Counted from the stretch's first letter, positions 15,002 through 23,743 are shown. The stretch is DNA of 25,662 nt from GCA-2861595 sp035525365 (GCA_035525365.1 DATLEK010000043.1:1-25662), one strand, 5' to 3'. Numbers and translations: made by a program. The notes: generated by a model from the letters alone, not told the origin.

Positions 15002-15931
15002 TCACGCGCTCTCCGGGACGAGGCCGCTGACCCCGGGGCCGACACCGAAGTGGCCGGCCTTGCCGTTCCCGAGGTCACGCAGGGCGTAGACGGCGGCGAA
15101 GCGCCCCTTGAAGTCCTCCAGGTTGTCGACGGTGGACAGCAGCCCGGCCAGGCTCTCGTCGCCACGGAGCGGACCGACGAAGGCGGCACGGGAACCGGGC
15201 ACGTCGCCCTGGCGTTCACGCCCCGCCTCCACCGCCAGCACCCGGGAGCGGGCGCCGCGGGCGAGCTGCCCGGTCAGGGGAAGCGCCAGGTCGCCGTCGG
15301 GCACCTCTCCACCGGGGCCCGACACGACCACGAATCGGGAGCCGGCCACCGGGACCGTCGCCAGGTCAACCGGCCCGCCGGCGGGCTCCTCGAAATCGAT
15401 GAATGCCGCATCGCGCAGCGCGACGAGCAGCCCGCTGTTCTCGTCGCCGGCCAGGTCGGCGGCGAGGCGGGCCAGCGCGTTGCGCCTCACCGACATGGCA
15501 CCGCGGGGGCTGACGCCGGTGATCTCGGCCAACTGGGCCACGTCCTCCGGCTTTTCGAGCTTGAATTTCGACGTGAACCATGCCGTGCCGCTCAGCTGCG
15601 CGCCGGCGACGCCGAGATCCTGGCGGAGCTCGTCGACGGGCTTGCGGTCGATCCCCCGGACGCCCAGCACCATGACCGGGACTCCCTCCAGCCGCCCCGC
15701 CACCGCCGCGTCGCCGCCCTGGTTGGCGAAACCCACCCAACGCCGCACATCACGCTGCAGGCTCTCGTTCTCCCGGTCGGTGGCGTTCACCCGCCGCTCC
15801 ACTCCGTCGAGGCGGCTCTGGAGGGCGTCCACCGTCGCCCGGTCCACCACGGTGGCGCCCACGGCGATCCCGATGCCGAGGGCGAGGAAGATCCCGGTGA
15901 GCGACACCAGGTGGAACCGGAAGTTGATCAT
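15002..15931 (-). CDS. mctB: MctB-like (copper transporter family) membrane protein
   Basis: A 309-residue protein of the MctB family. The N-terminus has the typical start MINFRFHLVSLTGIFLALG and a membrane helix to about residue 30, followed by a coiled coil (VDALQSRLDGVERRVNATDR) and a periplasmic alpha/beta domain. In M. tuberculosis the homologue Rv1698 has been described as an outer-membrane copper channel protein. Wide occurrence next to steA in bacteria without a mycolic outer membrane suggests a broader envelope role. It starts 10 nt after steA. No Shine-Dalgarno precedes the ATG, so it is probably translated by coupling. Family membership is sure; copper transport in this organism is not. 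Confidence 0.85.
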   Translation of the reverse strand: MINFRFHLVSLTGIFLALGIGIAVGATVVDRATVDALQSRLDGVERRVNATDRENESLQRDVRRWVGFANQGGDAAVAGRLEGVPVMVLGVRGIDRKPVDELRQDLGVAGAQLSGTAWFTSKFKLEKPEDVAQLAEITGVSPRGAMSVRRNALARLAADLAGDENSGLLVALRDAAFIDFEEPAGGPVDLATVPVAGSRFVVVSGPGGEVPDGDLALPLTGQLARGARSRVLAVEAGRERQGDVPGSRAAFVGPLRGDESLAGLLSTVDNLEDFKGRFAAVYALRDLGNGKAGHFGVGPGVSGLVPESA

Positions 15932-15941
15932 GAGGAGGAGA

Positions 15942-17105
15942 TCAATGGCTCAGCGAGCGCCATGACTCGCGCATCAGGAGCCAGAAGCTCTCCAGGAACA
16001 CCCGGGGGAACACGGCCACGATCACCACGACGAAGCAGAGCATGGCCGCCAGCAGGAAGAAGACCAGGTCCCGCTTGCGGATCCGGCTCTCGTAGAGCTT
16101 GCTCACGCCCTTGGCGTCAACCAGTAGCTGGCCGATCTTGAGGCGGGTCAGGAAGGTGGAGGCCATTCCCCCGCGTCCCTTGTCAAGGAAATCGACCATG
16201 GAGGCATGGGACCCCACCGCCACGATCAGCTCCGCCCCCTGCTCGTAGGCCAGCAGCATGGCCACGTCCTCACTCGTGCCCGAGGCCTCCACTATCAGAT
16301 GGGGAACGTTCAGCTCCTCCAGACGGGCTGCCCCCGGCGCCTTGCCGCCCGGATAGGCGTGCACCACCAGCTCTGCGCCGCAACGCAGAGCCTGATCCGA
16401 GACCGAGTCGAAGTCACCGAGGATGACGTGCGGCTTGAGCCCGAACTCGAGAAGGGCGTCGGCGCCCCCGTCCACGCCCACCAGCACCGGGCGGATCTCC
16501 CGCACGTAGCTGCGCAGGTGGGCCAGGTCGTCCCGATAGTCCGCTCCCCGGACGACCACGAGGACCTGGCGGCCCTGGAGCCTGGTCTTGAGATCGGGGA
16601 CTCTGAGCGACCCGAGCACGCTCTGGTGCTCCTCCCGGAGGTACTCGAGGGTGTTCTCGGCGAAGCGCTCCAGCTCTGCGCCCACCGCCAGCTTGGCCGC
16701 CTCGTAGTCACGTTCGAGCGAGTCGAGGTCCTGGCGTACGCCGCTGGCCACGAGGATGCCGTCGTGCCAGATCTCGTTGCCTTCCAGGCGGATCTCCTGC
16801 CCGTCGGCGATGACGTCGAGAACGTCGCTACCCACGCGGTCGATGAGCGGTATGCCGGCGGCGGCGAGGAGCAGGGGCCCCACGTTCGGGTAGCGCCCCG
16901 ACAGCGAGGCGGCGGCGTTCACCACTCCTCCCACCCGGCGGTTGACCAGGCCTTCGGCGGCCACCCGGTCGAGGTCCTCGTGGTCGATTACGGCGACGTC
17001 GCCCGGTTGCAGGTGCCGGGTCAGCTCCTTGGTGCGCCGCCCGACGCGGGCCACACCGGAGGACACCGACACGGATGCGCCCTTCCTGGCGAACATGGCG
17101 AACAT
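15942..17105 (-). CDS. steA: SteA-like cell envelope/division protein (thiamine pyrophosphokinase-like domain)
   Basis: A 387-residue protein matching the SteA family (Rv1697 in M. tuberculosis, SteA of the SteAB complex in Corynebacterium, which is linked to septal peptidoglycan cleavage). The centre holds a thiamine-pyrophosphokinase-like fold: RPVLVGVDGGADALLEFGLK, then VILGDFDSVSDQAL, then GTSEDVAMLLA. The C-terminus has one membrane helix (LVFFLLAAMLCFVVVIVAVF, about 350-370) with a short outside tail. The ATG at 17105 overlaps the recN stop by one base (TGATG). The operon position directly before mctB is the conserved one. A catalytic role is doubtful; a scaffold role is more likely. 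Confidence 0.88.
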   Translation of the reverse strand: MFAMFARKGASVSVSSGVARVGRRTKELTRHLQPGDVAVIDHEDLDRVAAEGLVNRRVGGVVNAAASLSGRYPNVGPLLLAAAGIPLIDRVGSDVLDVIADGQEIRLEGNEIWHDGILVASGVRQDLDSLERDYEAAKLAVGAELERFAENTLEYLREEHQSVLGSLRVPDLKTRLQGRQVLVVVRGADYRDDLAHLRSYVREIRPVLVGVDGGADALLEFGLKPHVILGDFDSVSDQALRCGAELVVHAYPGGKAPGAARLEELNVPHLIVEASGTSEDVAMLLAYEQGAELIVAVGSHASMVDFLDKGRGGMASTFLTRLKIGQLLVDAKGVSKLYESRIRKRDLVFFLLAAMLCFVVVIVAVFPRVFLESFWLLMRESWRSLSH

Positions 17106-18766
17106 CAGGAGCGACGTCCCCGTGTGGCGGCGGCGAGAAGCTCCTGGGCGTGACCGCGGGCGGCGGCGCTGTCCGGTTGGCCCGACAGCATCCTCGACAG
17201 CTCCACGACACGCGCCTCGCCCTCGACATGGTGCACCTGGACGACGGTGCGGCCGTCGACATCTGTCTTTCGGACCACGAGCTGGTGGTCGGCGAAGGCG
17301 GCGACCTGGGGAAGGTGGGTGACCACCAGGACCTGGGGGGCGTGGCTGTCGTCACCGGATGCCACCGCGGCCAGCGCCCGGCCGACGGCCAGAGCAGCCT
17401 CGCCGCCTATGCCGGCGTCGACCTCGTCGAACACCACCGTTCCGGGACCGGGGCCGTCATGGTTCCCGAGGACCAGCCGCAGGGCCAGCATGGTGCGGGC
17501 CATCTCACCACCGGAGGCGACGCGGGCCAGGGGGAGGCAGGCCTCGCCCTGGTTGGCGCCGAGCAGGAACGTGACATCGTCGCCGGCGCCCCCGTCCCCG
17601 ACGGAGACCTCGAAGCGGGCGCCGGCCATGGACAGCTCCTGGAGGTGCTCCGCCACCGCACCGCTGAACCGGCCGGCGGTGGCGCGCCGGGCCTCGCCCA
17701 TGGCCGTCTCGGCACGGCTCAGCTCGGCTCGCACCTCTTGGCGGTGCCGTTCGAGATCAGCCACCCGCTCGTTGTGCGACTCCAACTCCTCCGCCCGGCG
17801 GCGGGCCTCGGTGGCGTAGGCGATGACATCGGCCAGCGATTCGCCGTACTTACGGCGAAGGTCGCGGAGCAGCGTCCGGCGTAGCCGTACCTGCTCCAGG
17901 CGCTCCGGGTCGTCCTGCAACGTCTCTACGGCGCGGCGCAGGTCGGCGGCGGCCTCGGCCACTTCGGCGGAGATCGACCGGAGCCGGCCGGCCAGCTCGG
18001 TGAGAGGTGGGCGTCCGTCGATGGCGGCGAGGGCGAGCCCGACGGCGTCGGCCGCGCCACCGTCGTCACTGAGGCCATGGTGGGCGGTGGCCGCCGCCTC
18101 CCGGTTGGCCGCGGCCTGGCCCAGGCGGTCCTCCTCGGCGACCAGTGCCCCGTCCTCGTCCGGGTCTTCGAGGTGGGCGGCTTCGAGCTCTTGGATCTGG
18201 AAGCGGAGCAGGTCCAGCTCCCTCACCCGTGAACGCTCGTCTCCTCCGAGGGACGACAGCTCACGCTCCAGCTCGGCCAGGCGGCGCTGAGCATCGGTCC
18301 TCGCCGTATGGTCCACCGCACCGAAGGTGTCGAGGGCCCGGCGTTGCACGGCCGGCGCCAGCAGGGACTGGTGGGCGTGCTGGCCGTGGATGTCGACCAG
18401 GCCCCGGCCGGTCCCGGTCAGCGTCGTGGCCGGCGCCATCCGCCCGTCCACGTACGCCCGTGATCGCCCTGTGACCGGGACCACCCGGGCCAGCACCACC
18501 TCGGTCGCCGTCTCGTCATCGCCATTCGGATGGCCTTCACCGCGTGCAGGGCTCGGAGCCAGGAACCTGCCCTCCACCTCGGCCTGGGAGGCGCCGGCCC
18601 GCACCAGCAGGGCCTCGGCCCGGCCGCCGAGCAGCAGGTCGATGGCCTGCACGAGCAACGTCTTGCCCGCGCCCGTCTCGCCGGTGACCGCCGTCATTCC
18701 GGGGCGCAGGACCAGGTCGACATCGGCGATCACTCCGAGGTCCCGGATACGAAGCTCGACCAGCAT
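17105..18766 (-). CDS. recN: DNA repair protein RecN
   Basis: A 553-residue SMC-like ATPase for double-strand break repair. The start MLVELRIRDLGVIADVDL is typical. Walker A is GETGAGKT (about residues 29-36), a long coiled coil fills the middle (ELERELSSLGGDERSRVREL to about 360), then the signature SGGEMARTMLALRL and Walker B TVVFDEVDAGIGG, with the His-loop VLVVTHLPQVAAFAD. Length is normal. It overlaps nadK upstream and steA downstream by one base each (TGATG), so it is translated as part of the operon. No LexA box can be judged, because the start lies inside nadK. Confidence 0.96.
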   Translation of the reverse strand: MLVELRIRDLGVIADVDLVLRPGMTAVTGETGAGKTLLVQAIDLLLGGRAEALLVRAGASQAEVEGRFLAPSPARGEGHPNGDDETATEVVLARVVPVTGRSRAYVDGRMAPATTLTGTGRGLVDIHGQHAHQSLLAPAVQRRALDTFGAVDHTARTDAQRRLAELERELSSLGGDERSRVRELDLLRFQIQELEAAHLEDPDEDGALVAEEDRLGQAAANREAAATAHHGLSDDGGAADAVGLALAAIDGRPPLTELAGRLRSISAEVAEAAADLRRAVETLQDDPERLEQVRLRRTLLRDLRRKYGESLADVIAYATEARRRAEELESHNERVADLERHRQEVRAELSRAETAMGEARRATAGRFSGAVAEHLQELSMAGARFEVSVGDGGAGDDVTFLLGANQGEACLPLARVASGGEMARTMLALRLVLGNHDGPGPGTVVFDEVDAGIGGEAALAVGRALAAVASGDDSHAPQVLVVTHLPQVAAFADHQLVVRKTDVDGRTVVQVHHVEGEARVVELSRMLSGQPDSAAARGHAQELLAAATRGRRS

Positions 18767-19617
18767 CAGCGGTCCGCCAGGCCGAACTTGTGCTTCAGGA
18801 TCTGGTGGAAGTCGTGGCCCCCGAAGGTGACGAAGCGTGCGTCGTGGGCTCCGGCCGAGCAGGTGACGACATGGCCCGGCGTCAGCATCCCGAGGTGAAC
18901 CCCGTCCACCACCAGCTCGGCGGGGCGATGCTCGAGAACCTTTAACTGCACCGAGTCGTCGGCGTTGAGAACGACCGAGCGGTCGAACAGGGTGTGGGGT
19001 GAGACCGGAGTGAGGACGATGGCCCTCTGCCGAGGCGAGAGGATGGGGCCGCGGGCGGAGAAGTTGTAGGCCGTCGATCCCGTGGGCGTGGCGACGATGA
19101 ACCCGTCGGCCACGCAGGTGAAAAAGGGCTCGCCGTTGACGGATATGGCGAGCCGCACGGTGTGACCCGAGGCCGTCTTTTGGAGCACCGCTTCGTTCAG
19201 TGCCGAGCGGATGAAGGCCGTGCCACTGCCCTGAACAGTGACAGCCAGGGTCATGCGCGCCTGCAGATGGCAGTCTCCGGCGAAGAATCGAGCGAGGGCG
19301 TCCTCGAGGCTGGCCGGCTCGACCTCGGTGAGGTAACCGAGGTTGCCGACGTTGACGCCGAGCACCGGTACGCCGGCATCGGCCACCAGATCCACGGTGT
19401 GGAGCATGGTGCCGTCGCCGCCGAGGCTCACGGCCAGTTCCAGGCCGTCGGCCAGCTTCTCCGCCGGCCAGCAGTGCCCGCCCAGTCCGAGTAGTTGCCC
19501 CTCTTCCTCTGGTATGCGCACCTCGTGCCCCTGTGCCTCCAGCCAGATGATGGCCCGCCGGGTGAGGTCGACGGCCTCGGGGCGGAACTGGTGGGGGATG
19601 AGGGCGACGGAAGCCAT
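18766..19617 (-). CDS. nadK: NAD kinase
   Basis: A 283-residue ATP- or polyphosphate-dependent NAD kinase, which makes NADP. The key motifs are GGDGTML (the GGDGT nucleotide loop), NVGNLGYLTE, the NEAVLQK region, and DGFIVATPTGSTAYNFSARG, all in the usual order. The start is the ATG at 19617, two bases after the tlyA stop; the longer open frame to 20211 is a shadow within tlyA. Placement between tlyA and recN is the standard actinobacterial order. Confident. Confidence 0.95.
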   Translation of the reverse strand: MASVALIPHQFRPEAVDLTRRAIIWLEAQGHEVRIPEEEGQLLGLGGHCWPAEKLADGLELAVSLGGDGTMLHTVDLVADAGVPVLGVNVGNLGYLTEVEPASLEDALARFFAGDCHLQARMTLAVTVQGSGTAFIRSALNEAVLQKTASGHTVRLAISVNGEPFFTCVADGFIVATPTGSTAYNFSARGPILSPRQRAIVLTPVSPHTLFDRSVVLNADDSVQLKVLEHRPAELVVDGVHLGMLTPGHVVTCSAGAHDARFVTFGGHDFHQILKHKFGLADR

Positions 19618-19619
19618 GA

Positions 19620-20459
19620 TCAGGGCTGCCCGCCGGCGTCGGGCCCGACCACGGGTTCGACCACGGAGTCGACCACGGAGTCGACCAGCGCGTCGAGATC
19701 GACGGCCGGCGTGTGGGCGCGGCCGGCGTGGGCTTCGAGGTGGGCCAGGAACTCGACGTTGCCGGCCGCCCCGGTGAGGGGCGAGACCATGGCCCCCATC
19801 ATCGCCGCTCCACGGCCTTCGAGCGCGGAGCGCACGCTCTCGAGGGCCAGGCGCCACACGGCGGGGTCCCGGATGACGCCCTTTCCCCTGGATGCCTCCA
19901 CCCGGCCGGCCTCGAACTGGGGCTTGACGAGAACGACCACATCGGCGTGCGGGGCGGCGTTGGTGACGACCAGGGATTCGGCCACGCTGGCCAGGGAGAT
20001 GAAGGACAGATCGGCTACCACCAGATCCGCCGGCGGGCCCAGGACGAAGCGGCGGATGTCGGTGCGTTCGCGAACGGTGACGCGGGGGTCGGAACGGAGG
20101 TGTTCGTGGATCTGCCCGTGGCCGACGTCCACGGCGGTGACGTGCCGGGCCCCCCGCTGGAGGAGGCAGTCGGTGAACCCACCGGTCGAAGCGCCGGCAT
20201 CGAGCGCCCACCGGCCGGTGGCATCGAGGCCGAAGAAGTCGAGAGCGGCGGCCAGCTTCTCGCCGCCGCGACCGACGAAGCGGGGGGGCGGGCCCAGCAC
20301 CACCACCGGCTCTCCGGGCGCCACGAGACGGGACGGCTTCACCGCCGGCGCCCCGCCCACTAGGACGTTGCCCTCACCCACCACGATCCGGGCCTGTTCG
20401 CGACTGGACGCCAATCCTCGGCGCACCAGCTCGGCGTCCAGGCGCCGACGACCGGTCAG
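19620..20459 (-). CDS. tlyA: TlyA family rRNA 2'-O-methyltransferase (start uncertain)
   Basis: A protein of about 279 residues with an S4 RNA-binding domain (RLDAELVRRGLASSREQARI then VLV), an FtsJ-like SAM domain (WALDAGASTGGFTDCLLQ) and the DLSFISL and VKPQFEAGR motifs. In mycobacteria TlyA methylates 16S and 23S rRNA and confers capreomycin sensitivity. The C-terminus ends in a low-complexity VDSVVDSVVEPVVG tail. The S4 domain needs RRRLDAEL, which lies upstream of the first standard start (GTG at 20426). No ATG, GTG or TTG is in frame between there and an upstream stop. The only candidate covering the whole domain is the CTG at 20459, which overlaps the TGA of a 15-codon leader. Gene identity is sure; the start is not. 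Confidence 0.88.
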   Translation of the reverse strand: MTGRRRLDAELVRRGLASSREQARIVVGEGNVLVGGAPAVKPSRLVAPGEPVVVLGPPPRFVGRGGEKLAAALDFFGLDATGRWALDAGASTGGFTDCLLQRGARHVTAVDVGHGQIHEHLRSDPRVTVRERTDIRRFVLGPPADLVVADLSFISLASVAESLVVTNAAPHADVVVLVKPQFEAGRVEASRGKGVIRDPAVWRLALESVRSALEGRGAAMMGAMVSPLTGAAGNVEFLAHLEAHAGRAHTPAVDLDALVDSVVDSVVEPVVGPDAGGQP

Positions 20460-20503
20460 CCGGGCCCCGGCTCGCGCCTCAGAGCCCGCCGGCCTATCAG
20501 CAT
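20456..20503 (-). CDS. Possible 15-codon leader peptide before tlyA
   Basis: An ATG at 20503, preceded by GGGTGAG, opens a short frame MLIGRRALRREPGPG and a TGA. That TGA overlaps the putative CTG start of tlyA (CTGA). It could couple translation into tlyA. It could also be chance, or mark a frameshift that once joined it to tlyA. No homologue is known to me. Confidence 0.3.
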   Translation of the reverse strand: MLIGRRALRREPGPG

Positions 20504-20569
20504 CTCACCCAACGTCACGTAGCCAATCGTACCCGTGCCCGCCTTGCCCGCCGGTAGCGTCCGAGCCTC

Positions 20570-21337
20570 GTGATCCCGCTAAAGGACGAGAACCCCACGA
20601 CGAGGACGCCGATCGTCACCATCGTGCTGATCGCCGCCTGCGTGGCCATCTTCGCCTTCGTCCAGCCGAGGGACCATGGGGTCGAGGACGCCGAGTTCAG
20701 CTTCAAGAACGCGGCCATTCCCTGCGAGGTGGTGAAGGGGCGGCCGCTCACGGTCGAGGAGGTGCGGGCCACGGTGGAGAACGGCGACGGCACTGCCTGC
20801 ACCGCCGAGCCGTCAGGCCGCTCGTTGTTCACCGGCAAGTCGGTGTTCCTCGCCGTGCTCTATTCGATGTTCCTGCACGGGAGCTGGCTCCACCTGGGCG
20901 GCAACATGCTGTTCCTGTGGATCTTCGGCAACAACATCGAGGACAAAAAGGGCCACGTCGTCTATCTCGGCTTCTACCTGGCTGCCGGCCTGGCCGCCAC
21001 CGCCGCCCACATCCTGGTGCAGCCCGACAGCACGGTGCCCGTGGTGGGCGCGTCGGGCGCCATCGCCGGAGTGATGGGCGCCTACCTGGTGCTCTACCCC
21101 AACGTGCGGATCCGCTCGTTGATCTTCCTGGGCTTTCTGGTGTTGTTCCGCGACGTGGCCGCCAAGTGGCTGCTGGGCATCTGGCTGATATCGCAGTTCT
21201 TCATCGCGCCCAACTCCGGTGTGGCCTGGATGGCCCACGTCGGCGGCTTCGTGTTCGGCGTAGCCGCTGGTCTTCTGTGGCGGGTCACGGGCACGCCCGA
21301 ACGGCAGGTGGAGACCAGCGGCTGGCGGGGCTACTGA
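20570..21337 (+). CDS. Rhomboid family intramembrane serine protease
   Basis: A 255-residue membrane protein with about six helices. The catalytic serine is S162 in VVGASGAIAG, and the partner histidine is H223 in WMAHVGGF. The L1/HxxxN landmarks HGSWLHLGGNMLF (H103 to N112) are present. Rhomboids cut membrane proteins within the bilayer; a substrate cannot be read here. Between helix 1 and the HGSWLH segment there is a ~60-residue loop (about 35-90) with two Cys, as in many actinobacterial rhomboids. The start is the GTG at 20570. It diverges from tlyA and overlaps the end of the convergent HAD gene by 7 nt. Confidence 0.93.
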   Translation: MIPLKDENPTTRTPIVTIVLIAACVAIFAFVQPRDHGVEDAEFSFKNAAIPCEVVKGRPLTVEEVRATVENGDGTACTAEPSGRSLFTGKSVFLAVLYSMFLHGSWLHLGGNMLFLWIFGNNIEDKKGHVVYLGFYLAAGLAATAAHILVQPDSTVPVVGASGAIAGVMGAYLVLYPNVRIRSLIFLGFLVLFRDVAAKWLLGIWLISQFFIAPNSGVAWMAHVGGFVFGVAAGLLWRVTGTPERQVETSGWRGY

Positions 21338-22113
21338 GCCCCCAGTAGTCCTCTCCGGGTGACGACGGTGGCGAGATCTTGGTCGACGGTGTCGGGCTCA
21401 GGGTCCACCGGAAGGTCGGGCTCCTTGGTCACCCCGGAGAGGACGAGGTGGAAAACGGCGCCGAGCCGGCGGGCCAGCAGGCCGTCGGTGTCGGGCCGGT
21501 CGCCCACCATTGCGCTCACCACCCCGACCCGGGATTCAACCAGCGCGACCATGGCCTGGTTCGGCTTGCCGGCGACCTCGGCCACCGTGCTGCTGGCGTA
21601 GGCCACGGCGGCGAGAAGGGCCCCTCCGCCGGGGATGAGGCCGTTGGACGTGGGGTAGGTGGCGTCGTCGTTGGTGCCCAGCAGCCGGGCGCCGTTCATC
21701 ACCGCGGTGGCGGCGGCGGTGAGGCGGCTGTAGTCGAACTCGTCGTGCCAACCGACCACGACGGCATCGGCGGGACCGGAGGTGACGACCTCGATCCGCC
21801 TCTCCTCCAGCGCCTCGGTCACCCCGGGGCCGGCGCACACCAGGGCGGTGGTCCCCGGCTCAAGGAGCGACGCGGCGGCCTGGGCCGAGGTGACCACGTC
21901 CTCGGCCGAGGTGGCGATGCCCATCCGCTCCAGCTTGGCCACGTAGTCGCCCACCACCTTGTTCGAGTTGTTGGTGAGGAACACCACGCGCTCACCCAGG
22001 GCCTGCAGGGCCATTACCGCGGCAGCCGAGCCCCGGATGAGGTCGTCACCCAGCCAGATCACCCCGTCGAGATCCAGGGCCCACGTCCATGGTCCGCTCA
22101 CCGTGCTACGCAT
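21331..22113 (-). CDS. HAD-superfamily phosphatase, NagD/glycerol-1-phosphatase type
   Basis: A 260-residue class IIA HAD phosphatase. Motif I is ALDLDGVIWLG with the nucleophile and general acid Asp pair. Motif II is FLTNNSN, and GKPNQAMV supplies the motif III Lys, followed by SAMVGDRPDTDGLLA (motif IV). The NagD cap lies between. Homologues dephosphorylate sugar phosphates, glycerol 3-phosphate or p-nitrophenyl phosphate; the substrate is not evident. In M. tuberculosis a similar phosphatase (Rv1692) sits two genes before tlyA, so the neighbourhood is partly kept, here with a rhomboid in between. The ATG at 22113 is only 5 bp from the divergent DUF1015 start. Confidence 0.88.
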   Translation of the reverse strand: MRSTVSGPWTWALDLDGVIWLGDDLIRGSAAAVMALQALGERVVFLTNNSNKVVGDYVAKLERMGIATSAEDVVTSAQAAASLLEPGTTALVCAGPGVTEALEERRIEVVTSGPADAVVVGWHDEFDYSRLTAAATAVMNGARLLGTNDDATYPTSNGLIPGGGALLAAVAYASSTVAEVAGKPNQAMVALVESRVGVVSAMVGDRPDTDGLLARRLGAVFHLVLSGVTKEPDLPVDPEPDTVDQDLATVVTRRGLLGAQ

Positions 22114-22118
22114 CGTGC

Positions 22119-23369
22119 ATGCCTCGTTTCCACCCCTTCTCCGGACTTCGCTACGCCGTGGCCGGCGGCCGCCTCGATGCTCTTGTCGCTCCACCGTATG
22201 ACGTGATCTCACCCTCGGATCGGGAGCGCCTGGCCAAGTCCGACGAGAACAACGCGGTGCGGGTCGAAGTCCCCGTTGCCGGCGACGGAGGCACGGGGGG
22301 CGGCGACGGGGGTGACAAGTACCGGTCGGCGGCCCGTATCTGGGCCGGGTGGCAGCACTCGGGCGTGATTGCGGCCGATCCCGAGCCGTCGTTCTACGTG
22401 TACCGGATGGGTTTCCTGGGAGAGGACGGGGTCCAGCGCCAGACCACCGGGATCATCGGTGCCCTCGAGCTGACCCGGCCTGGTGAGGGCGGGGTGCTCC
22501 CGCACGAGCAGACGACAGCCAAGGACAAAGCCGACCGGCTCGACCTGTTGCGATCGTGCCGGGCCAACCTGTCGCCGGTATGGGGGCTGTCAACGGCGTC
22601 GGGTCTCTCCGCCCTCTGTGAAATCTCTGGGCCTCCGGACGCCCGGGCCACCGACGAGGAGGGCGTTCACCATCGGCTGTGGCGGGTGTCACAGCCGGCG
22701 ACGCTGGAGGCGATCACCACGGTGGTGGCCTCGGCGCCGGTCCTGATCGCCGACGGGCATCATCGCTACGAGACGGCCCTGGCCTACCGGGACGAATGCG
22801 GCGAGGCGGTGGGCGGCGACGCGGCCGCTCCCGGAAGCGACGCCGGTATGGGTGCGGGGGCTGGTGCGGTGATGGCCTACGTGGTGGAGCTGGCCGAGGA
22901 CCAACTGGACGTACGCCCGATCCACCGTCTGGTGTCAGGCCTGGCCGACGAGGGCGCGCTGGTAACCGTGCTCGCTTCTCACTTCGAGGTGATGGCCACC
23001 ACGCCAGCCGACGAGACCATGCCGGGGCGCATGAAGGAGGCCGGGGCTCTCGGTCTGGTGACGAGCCAGGGAACCTGGCTCCTTCGCCCTCTCCCGGCCA
23101 CCGAGGCCGCCGCCGCCCACGACCTCGACTCCAGCCGCCTCGACGTGGCCTTGGCCGACCTGGGGCCGCACGATCTCCGGTTCCAACATGGGGTGGGCAA
23201 CGTGGTGGATGCGGTGGCGTCGGGGCAGGCGCAGGCGGGCGTGCTCCTTCGCCCGGCCACCGTGGCCCAGATCGCCGCCATCGCCGGAGGCGGGGAAAGA
23301 ATGCCGCCCAAGACGACCTTCTTCTATCCCAAGCCCCGTACGGGGATGGTCTTCCGCTCCCTCGACTGA
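22119..23369 (+). CDS. DUF1015 family protein
   Basis: A 416-residue soluble protein of the DUF1015 family. Landmarks are FHPFSGLRYA, LVAPPYDVIS (about 27-36), LPHEQTTAKDKADRLDLLRS, VLIADGHHRYETALAYRDE with the conserved DGHHRYE, and the end PPKTTFFYPKPRTGMVFRSL. The family includes SbnI-like proteins, and archaeal relatives have been reported as free-serine kinases; that activity is only a possibility here. Low-complexity inserts (GDGGTGGGDGG near residue 55 and the Gly/Ala-rich stretch near 230-250) look like lineage-specific loops. The start is the ATG at 22119, where homology begins; the upstream frame to 22089 overlaps the HAD gene. Confidence 0.85.
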   Translation: MPRFHPFSGLRYAVAGGRLDALVAPPYDVISPSDRERLAKSDENNAVRVEVPVAGDGGTGGGDGGDKYRSAARIWAGWQHSGVIAADPEPSFYVYRMGFLGEDGVQRQTTGIIGALELTRPGEGGVLPHEQTTAKDKADRLDLLRSCRANLSPVWGLSTASGLSALCEISGPPDARATDEEGVHHRLWRVSQPATLEAITTVVASAPVLIADGHHRYETALAYRDECGEAVGGDAAAPGSDAGMGAGAGAVMAYVVELAEDQLDVRPIHRLVSGLADEGALVTVLASHFEVMATTPADETMPGRMKEAGALGLVTSQGTWLLRPLPATEAAAAHDLDSSRLDVALADLGPHDLRFQHGVGNVVDAVASGQAQAGVLLRPATVAQIAAIAGGGERMPPKTTFFYPKPRTGMVFRSLD

Positions 23370-23386
23370 TCCACCCCCACATCCAC

Positions 23387-23743
23387 CTACGACGGCGGGG
23401 AGCCTGCGGCTTCCAGACGGGCCACGGCCTGGGCGATCGCGGTCTGGGCCCGCTTGGTCTTGCGAGCCTGGACCACGACCTCGGCGACCACCTCGGTGCG
23501 GCTCTGGGTGGCGCCGCCGCTTCGGAAGAACCGCCGACGGACGCGCCCCACGACGACCACCCTCTCCCCCACGTCGAGGTCGGCCGCCGCCGCCGGCGCA
23601 TCCGGCCACACCACCGGCACGCTTTCCGCCTTCTCCCCCGGCCGGGGCACGGTGATCTCCAGCCCGACGAGGCTGTCGCCCGAGGGCAACGAACGCAGCT
23701 CGGCGGGCCGGGTGAGGCTCCCCTGCAACACAACGACATTCAT
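23387..23743 (-). CDS. Single-stranded-DNA-binding (SSB)-like OB-fold protein
   Basis: A 118-residue OB-fold protein. MNVVVLQGSLTRPAELRSLP then GDSLVGLEITVPR resembles the first strands of SSB, and VVWPDAPAAAADLDVGERVV then VVGRVRRRFFR the later ones. The usual acidic SSB tail is absent; the protein instead ends in a basic, Ala-rich helix (ARKTKRAQTAIAQAVARLEA). It is therefore probably an SSB paralogue rather than the main replication SSB. The ATG at 23743 has AGGAGG 8 nt upstream; a GTG at 23746 is possible. It is convergent with the DUF1015 gene (17 nt gap). Confidence 0.75.
   Translation of the reverse strand: MNVVVLQGSLTRPAELRSLPSGDSLVGLEITVPRPGEKAESVPVVWPDAPAAAADLDVGERVVVVGRVRRRFFRSGGATQSRTEVVAEVVVQARKTKRAQTAIAQAVARLEAAGSPPS

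Noticed and set aside
18766..20211. 480-codon NAD kinase frame
   Set aside because: The first ~198 codons lie inside tlyA in another frame and are Arg/Pro-rich; the real start is the ATG at 19617.
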